Assembly (NCBI GenBank): GCA_003508835.1
Contig: PUFA01000070.1
Span: 7,949,001-8,013,000, forward strand
Length of the DNA stretch: 64,000 nucleotides
From: Eonycteris spelaea
Lineage: Eukaryota; Chordata; Mammalia; Chiroptera; Pteropodidae
Direction: 5' to 3'
Shown here: positions 35,830 to 49,195 of the stretch, one piece after another
Position numbering within the stretch: the stretch's first letter is position 1
Layout of the letters: each line of letters begins with the position of its first letter
Translations under genes and position numbers: made by a program
The notes under the pieces: model-generated
The model's input: only the letters and a program-made list of their open reading frames with translations
What the model was told of the DNA's origin: nothing
The model's database searches: none

Positions 35830-38800
35830 AGAAAAGGGAGAGATGGCATATATAGATAACGCATATACATTAAAACGTTCTGGTATGATAATCCTCCGTG
35901 CTCACATGAACTCTCTTATAAGATGAACTCCTATCCCCAGAAATGTTTATTCACCAGTATCCCATGCCCAGAATGATGCTTGCATATAACAAATGAATGT
36001 AAGTATTAAAGAAAGGTTTTTGGTTAACTGAAAGGTTTTGATTAAGTGAGATTTCATGCCACAACTGGACTTACAGGTGTTAAAAACATGGATCTCTGTG
36101 ATAAGCAAGTGACCTCAGAGTCCTGAGTTGCCAAGTCGCCCTGACAGGTTTACTGCTAACGGACTTGTTAGCAGTGTTGGGAGGCATTGCACCCAATAAC
36201 TCTAAGGATCAACTCCTTTTATTTTGCATTCTCAGTTTCTTTATGTAGGAAACAGAATTTAAATGATGAATTCATCTGTTTCTTTCAGGACCCCACAGTG
36301 TACTTACATGAAACAAAGAGACACCAGGACAAAATTCTGCTTATGGTACCCATTTGGACCAAGACATGAATCATCCTATTTATATTGTCAGATATGTGTT
36401 GTGTTCCCCTAGGGAACTCTCCAAAGAAACTTCATGAGCCATTTCCAATTTCATATGAAAAATTCCTATGTGAACATTCCCTGCAATTCCTAGTGAGTTC
36501 ATAGTTCCATTACAAGTATATTTTCAGAAATTTCCATTGTTTTTAGATATTAAAGCAAACCTCATAAGGAAGATTAAGGATTAGGTATTATCAATGTAAG
36601 GAGAAAATAATCATTCTTAATCATGACTGCATTATGTGATAAAATGATTCCTTTTCATTGGATTTTGGTTTAGACTGTTATATTGAAATTGGCTTCTGAA
36701 AAGTTGTCTCAGGTAACTTACTTATAGTCGTGATGTGGAAAAACACATTTGCCATCAGTATCCTATTATTTCTACACTGCTCAGTTACTTGTGAGTAAGT
36801 AAGGCCTAGTGGTTTAGTAGGATGAGAAGGCTGTTAGATATGTAGGAGCGAAGATAAAGTCTTTAGTATATTCTCTCCAAGAAGATGAACTTGATTCGAG
36901 GGAGATACAGGTCACGATACAGGTATTTCCAAAGTATGGCTGTATGCCAGAGCCTTTTCATGCAGAGCCCTGCTTCAAAAGAATGCGTAGGAAGAAGTGA
37001 TGGGGCTGGCTTAAATAAAGTGATTCAAATGAAAAAATTATTTTTTTGTTATAGGCATGTGACTACCTCAGGAAAATACATTTCAGGATTGAATTATCTG
37101 GATTATTTTTCATCATTTTGACATTGCTCTTTGCATACTGAATCACAACTAAATATTTCATTTCTAAGTCCTGTTAATGGTGCAAGTATAAATTAATTTC
37201 ATTTTCCCAATTGGTAGTCTGGTACATTGCTTGAAAAGGTTTTAAAAGATTCTTAGAGAAGAGGGGTCAGACTCATGTGAGATATCATACATCTGGAGAA
37301 GAAAAGATTAGAGATCTCTGGCTTAGTGATAACTTGCAAGCCATCAAATTACTGAAAAACACCTGAAATTTTTCATTCTTTAAACTCCAAATCCTTTCAC
37401 CAATCCCCTGATATCCACATCCTTCATTTGCTTGTGTTAATCTAACAAAAGACATGAAGAGGTGATGCACAGATGAGATGAAATTGAGTGTACATGTGTG
37501 TGCATGTGTGCACTTTTGTGTGAAAAATAGAACATCTGTTTTCCCAGAGTGTGTCAAAGATGTATGATTCTTAATGACTTTTATCTAATATTTACTCATA
37601 AACAAATGTTTAAATTTATCATCCCCCAAACATCTGAGCTATACCAAATTAATGAAAGAAAATGGAAATTGTTCACTAGGGGAACAAAACAGAACGCCAC
37701 ATGAAGAAATCACTGGAAACCCTATTACCCATTATCACCAGAAATAAGATCACAGGAATCAAAGCCGTCTTCCCATTGAAATAAAAGGCATTTAATTTTG
37801 GAAGCTTCATGGGTATGAATTTTTTAATCTTTTGTCAAATGTCTTCTGTTTTCAATTAATATTTTTATGTATCATGCCTTTTAAGGTGAATGAATCATTT
37901 ATTCTGTCTTCAAATAAAAAAGTCCAAAATATTTTTTTGAAAAAAAGAAAAAGAAAAGAAACAAAAGGCATTTTGTCCCCTCATCTAAACTGTAAAGTCT
38001 CTACAACAGGGTCTGTGTCAAATCCCTGGGCCTTAATCCGATACCCTACAAACCAAAGGAGCTGAATGTTTTCAATGATGATAATAATAGTGAACTAACT
38101 CCCATGTATTCCTACCATGAAATATATTCCATATATTTACTCATCAGGCCCGTGTTTCTCAAAACATGTTCCACAAAAGACATATGTCTTGCAATATTAT
38201 TCTATTAAAAATGGAGAGAGGAGAAGAAGGGCTCCTTAGACAATTAGGATTGAGAAATATGAGTTGTACAAAGTTAAACACGTTTCACTGCCACAATTTC
38301 GTAAGAAACTTTAAAACATGTTTGTGCATTGTGAAACTCTGAGGGTTAAAATCTACGTTTCCCAAAATTATTTACTAAGGAAAACTTATGAAACCGTGAA
38401 GGGAAATGTTATGTTAGACAAATGTTAAATGAGTAGCCACTGTATGCAAGAACAGTATCCATGGAAACATGTCCTTTCTCCCAGCCTCCATGGTTGGTGG
38501 GGTTTTGTTTTTGTTTTTGTTTTTGTTGTGGTGGGGGTGGGGGGAGTCTGTAAACAGATAATAATAATACCTGTCTCACATTGTGGTCATGAGATTGAAA
38601 TGAAATCAAATACACGAAAGGTCAAGCCTAGCACAAAGGCCCACAGGAGTGCCCCTTCTCTGCCCATACAGGCAGTGCTGTGGGGAAAATGAAACTGTCC
38701 TGAATGTAACTAGACCTACACACACTTCTGAGGTGTGAACATTTGAGGACAGAAATGTAGCATGTGACATTCGTTCTCTGGTTCAGAAGTCAAGTCAGGT

Positions 38801-39190
38801 CAGCCATGGTCATCTCCCACCCCAAGTGAGATTTTTACTTCCTTCACTTGATAAACCTCTACCCGCCATTGCCTTTCTTAGTTAAACTTATAATCACTCA
38901 CGCAACCACACACACTCGCGGAGACCCCAGCACTCAAGTTTAAACCCAAAGTGTAGAGCTTCCCATTGCTAACATGGGCTAAAGTGTATTTCTTAGCCAA
39001 GGATCTTGGGCAAAAGAAATATATCATTTAGGGCAATTCACGTGCTGAACAGTACACTAGAACTGAATTTCGTTTCTAATCTATTTTAACGACACTGCAT
39101 GACAAAGATGACTAAAATAAATATTTAAATAAAATCTGCACAAAGAATTGTAAAACTGAGCCTTTGTGACTCAAAATTCATTAGTGATGC
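35830..39190. other. Intergenic DNA without recognised gene
   Basis: No coding gene was recognised. A possible hAT-type fragment lies at about 38.15-38.37 kb (GTGTTTCTCAAAACATGTTC to CGTTTCCCAAAATT), and a G-rich tract lies at 38.5 kb. Confidence 0.45.
38499..38546. repeat. (GTTTTT)n followed by G-rich tract
   Basis: GTTTTT units run into GTGGTGGGGGTGGGGGGAG, a G-rich stretch on the plus strand. Confidence 0.85.
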
Positions 39191-39194
39191 ATTA

Positions 39195-39209
39195 GCGCCC
39201 TCTGCTGGC
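39195..39209 (-). promoter_or_regulatory. CTCF-like binding motif
   Basis: The plus strand reads GCGCCCTCTGCTGGC, whose reverse complement GCCAGCAGAGGGCGC matches the CTCF core consensus (CCASYAGRKGGCRS) at essentially all key positions. It sits in CpG-containing sequence within the gene desert, about 11 kb beyond the ATP23 3' end. Occupancy cannot be judged from sequence. Confidence 0.65.
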
Positions 39210-39250
39210 TACGTTTTCGGATTGTACTGTACTGCTTTTTCTTTTTCTCT

Positions 39251-39252
<2 letters not shown>

Positions 39253-39288
<36 letters not shown>

Positions 39289-39297
39289 GTACATGCG
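39253..39297. repeat. Pure T45 tract
   Basis: The longest homopolymer in the window. It lies 44 bases from the CTCF-like site, and its purity suggests a recent origin, perhaps the poly-A tail of a minus-strand insertion. Confidence 0.95.
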
Positions 39298-40134
39298 GTA
39301 TTTCGTTTCGGTTCAATCTTTACACGTAAATTTAATAAAAATTATTAGTAGAATGGTAATTAGAATGCACAGAATATTTAAAATTATTATACCAAGTTTC
39401 AATCCTCACCTCAAAGAGGTGTCTTGGTCTAAAACACCTAGAGATTTCCCGCTGAGCTGTAATCTTGGAGTATGTGTTATTGTTCTTTAAATTGTAAACT
39501 ATTCCATAAAAGATGATTTACGTAGGCATCCTGCTAGCAGAACATATAGGTTCCAGTTTTTACTAATTATAGATATAATTAAGGCTGCAAGATTTAACAA
39601 ATATATATCCCATGTACTTGCATGGGACATACTCATACTAAATACTTATACTAAAATAATTCTAAATTATTAAGTTAAAAAAGTACCCAATGTTTATCTG
39701 AAATACAAATTTAACTGGGTTTCCTGAATTTTATCTGGAGAACCTATTTTCATGTGTGCTCTGACTTGCACAATTGAAATTCTTTTCTCTTGTGATATTC
39801 AGTGTTTATCCTATCATAATGATGAATAAAAGCAAACCATCTTTCTCTGTTTCCTATCTCTACCCTCACATCTTCTGAGACAGTGCATAGGTTTTAACAT
39901 ATCAAAGCCTAAAGCAAAATATTGAATTAGCATGGTCAGCTAGACATGAGATTAAAAACATTTGTTCTTAAAATGAGTTATTTAATTAACAGATAAATTA
40001 AATGAGAGGAATCCTAAATCCCTAGACATCTTTTATGCAGCAACAAAGATACCATATAAAATATATGAAATATTTTGTTTCATTCTGTTTTGTTTTCAGG
40101 ATTGTAAATTTGAAAATAGGAGCACCTAGATTCA

Positions 40135-40328
40135 ACAAGAAGTCAGCGACAAGCCTGCACAGTAGAATCACCTGCAGAAGTTTTAAATCTCAAGGATACC
40201 CAGACCCCACCTGCAAACCAATTAAATCAGAATCCCTGAGGTTGGAATCCCAAGGAAATTTAGGGCTTAAAAGCAGCCCAGGCAATTTTAATGTGCAGCC
40301 AGGGTGGCAAACCACTGTCCTGAAGCCA
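40135..40328. mobile_element. MER20-like hAT element
   Basis: Blocks AGAATCACCTGCAGAAGTTTT, CCAGACCCCACC, AATCAGAATCCCTGAGG and CAAACCACTGTCC are typical of a MER20/MER58-like nonautonomous hAT element. Confidence 0.6.
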
Positions 40329-41559
40329 GCAAGTCCCTTCAGGAGTGCTCCTTGCCTTTGATATGCATGCAAATCGGTAGACATTTCTAACCAGCTTCCA
40401 ATCCATGCAGTTACTTGTTGGGCCAAGGACCACACTTAAAGGAGCAAGAGTTTTAGAAGCAAGGGGGTGGGGGAAGCAATTTGTTTCAATATAGAATGGC
40501 ATAATGTTTGTGTGAATTGAAAATGCAGAGTACTTAGAATCACATTACTGTAATGATAACTGCTATAGAAACAAAGGCAGGAGGAAGGGTGAAAGAAAAA
40601 CTTACCTTAATAGTTCTGTAGTGGGTTGTGTATCTTCAGTTATCTTACCCTGTCACAGTATATCCCACACTGGCCAAAAGGAGTTAATACTTGCTCCCCA
40701 GCTACTTTTTCAGCAATGGCATAAGAATTTGTATTAGATCATTTTATATGCAGCATCTCAAATATGCAGTAATTTAAAGCATACAAATTTAGATCATATG
40801 AGCATTTAGTTCACAGTTAGTTTCCATCAGACCTTTTTTAACCATTTTAGTCTGCTAGAGCTTAAAGAGCAGTATGCAGATTGTGCAACCATGTGAAGCT
40901 GATCAAATCAACCCTTGAAAGTATAATTGGTAAATCTCATGTGCTTTTGAAAAATTAATCAAGACAGGTTTGGTGAACCTTTGCTGAGAGTCTCTTTAGG
41001 ACAAATGACTTGGTTCCCAATGTATTGCCATACAGGTAAACTCCAGCTGCAAACCCCAAGGTGACCCATTCGTCTCGCTTGGATAGAGCATAATGACTTG
41101 TTAAGCACTGCAAATAATTCTGCTGGTTTAAAATCAATCTAGTTAATACAATTAAATGAAACTTATTTGATCCTTCAGGTTCAAAAACCATCAATTTGAC
41201 TCAGACATTAACATTTTAATATGAAAACAGCCACCATAATCTTCCAGTGCCTTCTAACAATGTTCTGTGGAGATACGTTGTAGAAAGCAGTGCATATAGT
41301 GACTTTAAAACCTCTCCAGAATTAGTCGTGAGAATTGGGAGTATGGAAATATTTCTTCCTCGAGCATATTTCACCTCACACACAATGACCTTATAAGGTC
41401 TATTGTATTCACTAGAAAAGGCAGAGGACTTCCAAACATGGCCTTGTGTTCCACTGGATAGCCAATCTCTCCAACCTACCACCTTCAAAGTTGTAAGACC
41501 TACTTGGAGCACAAAAGTATGGTCGATATTTTCAGTTCTCATTTTTATGACTCAGTCAA

Positions 41560-41845
41560 TGATATGTAACGCTGGTGACCACTTCCTCCCTTGGAATTCT
41601 CTTCTCTGTGTTTCTTACAAGGTGCTACTCTTTCTTTTGGTCTGACCATATTCTATCCATCTCTTCTTTCTCTGATGGAACCTTTAATATGCTGGTATGC
41701 CCCCAGTTTCTAATCCTCAGTCCTCTTCTCTTCCTATTTTATCTATCCCCTTTTATTTTTATGGCTTCAAGAATCAGGCATAAGATGGTAACTCCACCTG
41801 TAACTGCAGGCCTGGCCTCTCCTCTAAGCTCAAGATCCAGCTGTT
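41560..41845 (+). repeat. L2 LINE fragment
   Basis: TTTCTAATCCTCAGTCCTCT, TTATCTATCCCCTTTT and ACTGCAGGCCTGGCCTCTCC resemble L2 sense sequence. A hAT MITE follows. Confidence 0.5.
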
Positions 41846-42045
41846 TAATAAGTATAGTCACATGTGGCTAATAAATTTAAATTAATTGATATTAAATAAA
41901 ACTTAAAATTTCATTCCTCAGTCACACTAGCCACATTTCAATAGTCACTAACTACAGGTGTTTAATGTATACTACATGGAATAGTTCAGATAAAGAATAT
42001 TTCCATCATCACAGAAAGTTCTATTGGACAGTGGTACCTAGATAA
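41845..42045. mobile_element. hAT-type MITE (CTAGCCACATGTG family), copy 2
   Basis: It contains GTCACATGTGGCTAATAAAT, the TTTAAATTAATTGATATTAAA core, CACTAGCCACATTTCAA and the end AAGTTCTATTGGACAGTG. It is the same family as the copy at 8118-8255 and is better preserved. Confidence 0.65.
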
Positions 42046-42142
42046 CAATAGCTAATAAATATATGTGCTAGGCACACTTCTAAGTCTTTTATACATAGAC
42101 TAATTTAATCCACACGACAAAGTTCTGAGGTACTTACAGTAG
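42045..42142 (-). repeat. MIR fragment
   Basis: AACAATAGCTAATAAATATA, TGCTAGGCACACTTCTAAG and TAATTTAATCCACACGAC fit part of a reverse MIR. Confidence 0.65.
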
Positions 42143-42164
42143 TCAAAATCAGAGAGACAGAACA

Positions 42165-42376
42165 TAGGATATTGGGGTGGGGGTGGTCAAGTGTGGAGAA
42201 TGGGGACTTATTATTTAATGGGTGTAGAGTTTCAGTTTTGCAAATAGTTCTGGAGATGGAGGAAGGTAATGGAGGCACAACAATATGAAAGTACTTAACA
42301 CCACTGAACTGTGCACTAAAAAATGGCTATAATGGCCCACTTTGTGTACATGGCAGCACAATAAAAAAAAAAAAAC
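42165..42376 (+). repeat. L1 3' UTR with poly-A tail
   Basis: GAGTTTCAGTTTTGCAAATA, CACTGAACTGTGCACTAAAA and an A run at about 42362-42375 form a typical mammalian L1 3' end. Confidence 0.75.
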
Positions 42377-42689
42377 AAGGTTTATACTAAGTACTTAAGG
42401 TTGCACTGGGTATTTGGGACTTCTCATTGTCACTAAAAACTGGTACCAGCGATAAAACTCCTGAAAGAGAATCAATTCAAATGGGAACTTATGGTAGACA
42501 GTTTTTTAAAAAATATGTGCTTGGGACTATACTTGAAAAATGAAACTAATGATAAAAATAAATTTGTCATATATTTAACAACATCTAAGTTAACATTATA
42601 ACTATTTACTCATACTTAGAACAAAGACTCATGGATTATATTGACATAACAATTTTGAAAATATTATTAAGAATAACAAGTGAATGTGT

Positions 42690-42870
42690 AATTTTTTTAT
42701 ACACACACATGTACAAAATTCAAAAGGTTTAAAAATGTACACAGTTAATCGTCACACTTCCTCCCTCTTCAATGTCCAATTCACCTTCCCTAGTGGAGCC
42801 TTCTAATTACACTTCATTATATTTATGTCCAGGGATATTCTAGACACTTATAACATATGTGTATGTTAAA
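42690..42870 (-). repeat. L1M 3' fragment
   Basis: ACAAAATTCAAAAGGTTTAA and CAGGGATATTCTAGACACTT resemble reversed ancient L1 3' sequence. Confidence 0.5.
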
Positions 42871-42879
42871 AATTTTCAG

Positions 42880-43675
42880 GAAAAAAAAAAAAAGCATTAC
42901 GTTAAGAGAGTTTTTCCCCTCTATTTTACCACTTCAGACATGATGCAGTATGAACACAGTTAGTGCTCAGAGAAACTGCCACTTGCTACTTAGGCTATCA
43001 TGTGATTAATTTTTTCCTTTTAACTCCTTACTCGTACCAATCAAATGAACAATTTCTTCCTTATTAACACCCAGATATTCTAGTCGGTCATTTCTATAGA
43101 ACCAAACTCTGCTCTTGGAGACTCTAACATTTGCATCATGAAAGTTAGAAATAAAAAATTAGCAGGGAAGAGAAAAAATAAAGTAATGCAAGAAAAATGC
43201 AGGTTATTAGCAGAATGCTTGGCTCCTGCTTCTCGAATATTTTAAATTCAGAAAAAAAAATGTTTAAAAATTCAAGTGCAACGTTATCATCAACATAAAT
43301 TAACATTTAATTAATTATGCACTGAGGATATTGCTCCGAAGTGAGTTTAATTAACAAATAACTAGGCTGGTAATACCTTGGCTAGATATCTCTATCCCCT
43401 CGAGAAGGGGAAGTTGAATAGTTGAAATAGCAATGGTCTGATTGCTACAGACTAAGATTATCCTGTTTCATTCTTCTGTCTGCCCTTCCTTCTCTCTCCC
43501 AAGGGCAGAAATGAACAAAACAATGGTTTTCTATTTGTTTAGCGCTCAATTTATGTGTGCTTATGTTAGTTCTCATATGATTTTAGTTTTTTTTAAAGAT
43601 TATTGCATTTAGAATTCAGTGCATATTAATCTTTAATTCATTTCCCCAGATTTAAGGGAAAAAAACTTAATTGTG
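42880..43675. other. AT-rich unique DNA, possible conserved element
   Basis: No gene was recognised. The 43.26-43.44 kb part is repeat-free, with clustered TTAATTAA/TAAT sites and two retained CpGs. Confidence 0.4.
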
Positions 43676-46600
43676 GAAATTTTTAAATATTTATAAAGTA
43701 CACAGAATAGTATAAAGAACATCCCTGTACACATCACTCAAGTTTGAAAATTATTAACATTCTGCCATCTCGTTTAGTTGGTACCTCCACTCACTCTCCA
43801 CCTGCCATGCAATTATTTGTTAAGGTGAATTTTACATATATTGAGATGCCTAAGTATTAACTGTACAACTTGACGATAGACACATCTGTGTAACTCACAT
43901 CACAGTGAAGCTAGAGAGCACTTCCATCGCCCCAGAAATTTCCTTCTCTCTCATCCCAGTGAATTCTTTGTCCTCTCCACCCTCCAGACAGCCACTGTTC
44001 TGATTTTTTTAATGTAGATTAGTTTTGCCTGTTCTATAATTTCATATACATGGAATCATCAAGTAAATACTTTTTTGTATCTTAAGCTTCTTTTAATTAG
44101 CGTAGTGTCTATGAGCTTTATTCATCTTTTTGTGTATATCAGTAATTCATTACTTTTTATTGCTAAGAAGTGTTCTGTGGTTTGAATATATCACAATTTG
44201 TTTATTTATCCTTTTGTTGATAGACATTTGATTGTCTCTAGTATTTAGGTTTTATAAATAAAGATGTTATAAACATTTTTGTACAAGTCTTTTTGTGGAT
44301 TTGTTTCATTTCTCTTAAATAAAATACTGAGCTTGGAATAGCAGAGTCAAATGATGTTTAACTTTACATAAAACTGCCAAAACTTTTTCCAAAAGAATTG
44401 TACTATTTTATATTCCAACAGTAATGTATGAGAGTTCTGTTCCCTTCATACCCTAACAAATTTTGTCTATTAAAAGTAGTCTATTAATTTTTTGCTTTTC
44501 TAGTGAATGTGTAGTGATTTCTCATTGTGGTTTTAATTTCCATGTCTTTGATGACTTACTATATTAAACATTTTTCACATGTTCATTAGCCAATTATATA
44601 TCATCCTTTGTGAAATATCTGTTCAAGTGTTTTGCTACTTTTTATTGGGTTGTTTATCTTTTTATTGAGTTATAAAAAGTCTTTATATTTTCATATAACA
44701 GTTCTTTCTCAGATAAATGTATATTTTCTCTTTTGCCTATTTGATTAATACTTTTCAATGAACAGAAGTCTTTAATTTGAATGAAGTCAAATTTACCAGT
44801 TAAAAACATCTTCTGGTTCTTGCTTTCTCTGTCTTTGATGTAGTTTAATCCACTTTGAGTTAATTTTTGTATATGATGTTAGATAAAGGTCCAACTTCAT
44901 TAGTTTGCATGTGGATATTCGTTTTCTGAACACCATCTTAGACTCTTCTTCCCATTGATTGGTCTTGACATCCATGTCAAAAATCATATGACCATATATA
45001 TGAGGGTTTATTTCTGGGATCCCTACCCTGTTCCATTGCTTTATAAATCTCCCAGCTTTGTGATTTTTTTTTTCAAGTTTGTTTTGGCTATTCAGGGTTC
45101 CTTGAGGTTTCATATGAAATTTAAGATGGATTTTTATTTTGCCAAAAAAAAAAATAGTCATTGGGTTTTGAAAGGGATTTCACTGAAGCTGTAGATCACT
45201 TTGAGTACATCTTAACAATGTTAAGTCTTCCAATCCATGAACATGGATGTGTTTCCATTTATTTATGTTTTCTTTAATATCTTTCAGAGATTTATAGTTT
45301 TCATTGTACAAGTTTTCACCTGCTCGGGTAAGTTAATTCTTATTTTGATGCTATTGTAAATTGAATAATTTTTAACTCCCTTTTCAGAGCATTTATTCTT
45401 AGTGTATAGAAATACCACTGATTTTAGTGTGTTAATTTTTTATCCTGGTACTTGGCTGAATTCATTGCAGACTCTTCAGGGTTTTCTACATTTAAGATCA
45501 CATCGTCTGCAAACAGAGATACTTTTATTTCTTCTTTTCAAATTTGGATGCCTTTTATTTCTTTTTCTTGACTATTGCTCTAGCTAGGACTTCCAGTAAC
45601 ATGTTGAATAGAAGTGGCAAAGGCAGGCATCCTGTCCTTGTTCCTGATCATGAGGGAAAAGTGTTCAGTCTTTCACCATTGAGTATGATGTCTGCTGTGG
45701 GTTTTCCATATATGGTTTTCATTATGTTGAGGTAGTTTCCTCCTATTCCTAGTCTGTTGAATATTTCATTCATGTAAGGGTGTTGAATTTTGTCAAATGC
45801 TTTTTCTGCATCAATCGATGTGACCACATGATCTTTTTTCCTTCATTATTAATGTAGTATTGATTAATTTTCAGATGATGAACCACCCTTGCACTTGGTC
45901 GTGATGTGTAATCCTTTTAATATGTTGCTGAACTTAGTTTGCTAGTATTTTTTGAGGATTTTTTCAACAATGTTCATAAGGGATATTAGTCTACAGTTTT
46001 CTCTTCTTGTAATATCTTTGTCTGGCTTTCCTGTCAGAATAATTCTGGCCTCTAGAAAGAGTTAGGGAGTGTAACATCATTTTCAGTTTTTCCATAAAGT
46101 TTGAGAAAAATTGGTATTAGTTCTTTAAATGTTTGGTAGAATTCACCAATGAAGCTATCAGGTCCAGGGATTTTCTTTGTCGGGAGGTTTTTGATTACTG
46201 GTTCAATCTACTTACTAGTTATAGGTCTAACCAGATTTCCTGTTTCCACATGGTTTGGTGTTGGTAGGTTTCGGTTGTTTCTAGGAATTTATCCATTTCA
46301 TCTAGGTGATACAATTTGTGGACATACGGTTGTTCATAGTACTCTCTCATAATCCTTTTTATTTTTGTAGAATCAATAGTAATGTTCCCATTTTTATTTT
46401 TAATTTTAGTAATTTGAGGTCTCTCTTTTTTTTTAGTCTATCTAGCTAAAGGTTTGTCATTTTGTTGATTCATTCAAAAAAACTTTTGGTTCCATTGATT
46501 TTCTCTATTGCTTTGCTATACTCTATTTCATTAGACTCTGCTCTACCCTTTATTTCCTTCTTCCTGCTAGCTTTGGGTTGTTTGCTCTTTTTCTAGTTCC

Positions 46601-47809
46601 TTAGGTTGTAGAGTTATGTTGCTGATTTGAGATCTTTCTTGTTTTTAACATAAGCATTTATATCTATAACTTTCTCCCTTAGTATTGCTTTTGCTGTGTG
46701 CATAAATATTGTTATGTTGAGTTGTTGTGTTTTCATTCATCTCTATTTTCTAATTTTCCTTGTGATTTCCCCTTTGACCTATTGGTTGTTTAAAAGTGTG
46801 TTTTTTAATTTCCACAAATTTGTGAGTTTTTCAATTTTCCTTCTGTTATTAATTTCTAACTTCGTCTCTTTGTGGTCAGAGATGTATGATATCTATATTT
46901 TAAATATATTGAGACTTAATTTGTAGCCTAACATATGATCTGTTTGAAATCTGCACGTGAGAAGAATGGGTATGCTTTTGTTGTTATTTAAATTGTTCTG
47001 TATATGTCCATTAGATCTAGTTGGTGTCTTTTATGTTTTTCAAGTCCTCTATATCCTTAGTTATCTTGTCTGGTTGTTCTAGTCATTATAGAGAGTAGGG
47101 ATTCTCCAACTATTACTGTAGAGCTGTCTATTTCTCCTTCAATTCTGTCAGTTTTTGCTTCACATATTTTAATGATGTTAATAGGTATGTAAACATTTAT
47201 AATTGTCATAAATTCTTGCTCTATTGAAGTTTTTCTTAATATATAATGTCCTTGGTCTCTTGTAAACTTTGATTGAGTCTATTTTATGTAATGTTAGTAT
47301 AGCCATCCCTGCTCTTTTGTAGACATCCTATAGTTGAATTTTTAATTTTTTTGTCCATTCTGCCAATCTGTCTTTTAATTGAAGAATTTAATTCATTTAC
47401 ACTTAATTACTGTTAAGGATTTATTTATGATAATTTGCTATTTTTTTCCACATACCTTGCAGCTTTTTTCTCTCCCATTTCCTGCGTTATTCACTTTTGC
47501 ATTAAGTTTTTGTAGTGAAACATTCAAAATTTTTTTTTCATTTCCTTTTGTATATATTCAATGGCTATTTTCCTTGTGGTTACCATGAGGGTTATATTTA
47601 ACAAACTAAATTTTTAACACTCTATTTTGATTTTACCAGCATAACTTCAATAAGACACAAAAATTCTGCTACTTTAAAACTTCTTCCCCACCCCTTTCAG
47701 TCGATTTTACAAAACTAAATATTTATACATTGTGTGCCCTGAAACATAAATGAATAATTCTTTTAAATGTATTAGTCTCTAAAAATATGTATGTAAAAAT
47801 TATATATAT

Positions 47810-47841
<32 letters not shown>

Positions 47842-49195
47842 GTATGGAAAAAATTAAAATATGCAGAAAATAAAATATGGAGTTACAAACCACTGTTTCT
47901 TAAATATTCTCTCTGCTCTTTTCTCTCTTCTCCTTTCAGGGCTCTCACAATACAAATGTTGGTCAACTTGATGGTGCCCACGGGTCTCTTAGATTCTGTT
48001 CCATTTTCTTCCATCTTTTTTCTTCCTGTTCCTCTACTCAATAATTTTCATTGTCTGATCTTCAAGTTTGTGATTTTTTCTTCTGCCTATTCAAATCAGA
48101 CTTTGAATCCCTGAGTAGGTTTTCATTTCAGTTATTGTATTTTCCAGCTCCAGAATTTCTTTTTGATTTCCCTTTAAGTCATCTATCTCTTTGTTGATAT
48201 TTCCATTTTGTTCATATAATGTTTCTTGACTTTCCCCACATTTTACTTAGTAAACACTCTTTCTGTATCTTTAACACAATTTTTTAAAATTATTCGTCTA
48301 GTAGATCCACCATCAGTTCCTTTCCAGGGAGTTTGTTGGTTTATTTTTTCTTCTGAATGGGCCATCTGTTTCTATGTATGCCTTGTGTATCCTTTGTGTG
48401 CCTTATTATCTTTTTATGCAGAGTGGACATTTGAATCTAATAAAGTGGTAACTCTAAAAATCAGATTCTCCCACCTCCCCAGAGTTTGCTGTTGTTTTGG
48501 GTTCAAAGTTGTTTGTTTGTTTATTATAGGCTGTCTCTGTGTCAAGGATCTGCCTGAAGTATAAACGTAAGGCCTTCTTGTGTCTTTTCTGAGCCTGCAC
48601 CTTTCCCTGGACATGCATAGTGACTTTCTAACTCCCACCCTATATGCCATTGTTACTGAATGATCTCGTCTTCAGTGTCTGGCTCCCAAAAGTGTAAAAA
48701 GATAAAAATAGAGGAAAAAAGGCATCGGCCTTTTAACACCCTGTAAAGTCACTTTAAATACCCTGAAGCTAGATGAGAAGCAGTTTGCAAAAATGGAAAG
48801 AGGTGCAACAGTGCTGCCACCTCTTTGTCTGAACCTCTGCAAAAAGAGGCCGCAATCAGTAACGGAGCAGATCCCAAATATATGGAGGACAGGGTGCTTG
48901 TTGCCCACCCTGGCTCCCGTAATCTGTGCAGAAGCTGCTCTAGGAACACAGGCATAGCTGCCTGCCACAGGACAGTGTGGTGGGTGTTGGTAGCTACTAC
49001 TGTGCAAGGAGCTGAAATTGACCAAAATTAACTGCAATTTCCCACACAAGCCTTCTCGTGCATGTTGCAAGCATTCAAGAGATTCCAGAAGTCCAAAATA
49101 TTTGTATCCGATAGATTCTGCCAGTGTAATTTTGTCTAGGTGGGGAGAGATTTCTGTTGTTTCCTATTCTACCATCTTCCCAGAATCTTCGAATC
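43676..49195 (-). mobile_element. Degenerate near-full-length L1 (L1M type)
   Basis: The element reads 5' to 3' on the minus strand. The 3' UTR lies at 43.68-44.76 kb. ORF2 covers about 44.76-47.7 kb, with its C-terminal part in the minus frame 45161-44793 (NPHIYGHMIFDMD motif region) and the reverse-transcriptase FADD box at about 45513-45502. Sequence at 47.9-49.2 kb resembles the ORF1/5' region. A TA microsatellite sits at 47.8 kb. Stops and shifts are frequent, so it is dead. The element may be a mosaic of more than one L1M insertion. Confidence 0.8.
47798..47842. repeat. (TA)n microsatellite inside the L1
   Basis: TA/ATAC units split the degenerate L1. Confidence 0.95.

Noticed and set aside
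35597..35926. Cys/Val and His/Thr repeat open frames
   Set aside because: They are translations of the CA microsatellite.
44793..49070. Open frames of 100-130 codons across 44.8-49.1 kb
   Set aside because: They are fragments or shadows of the degenerate L1 and not host genes.
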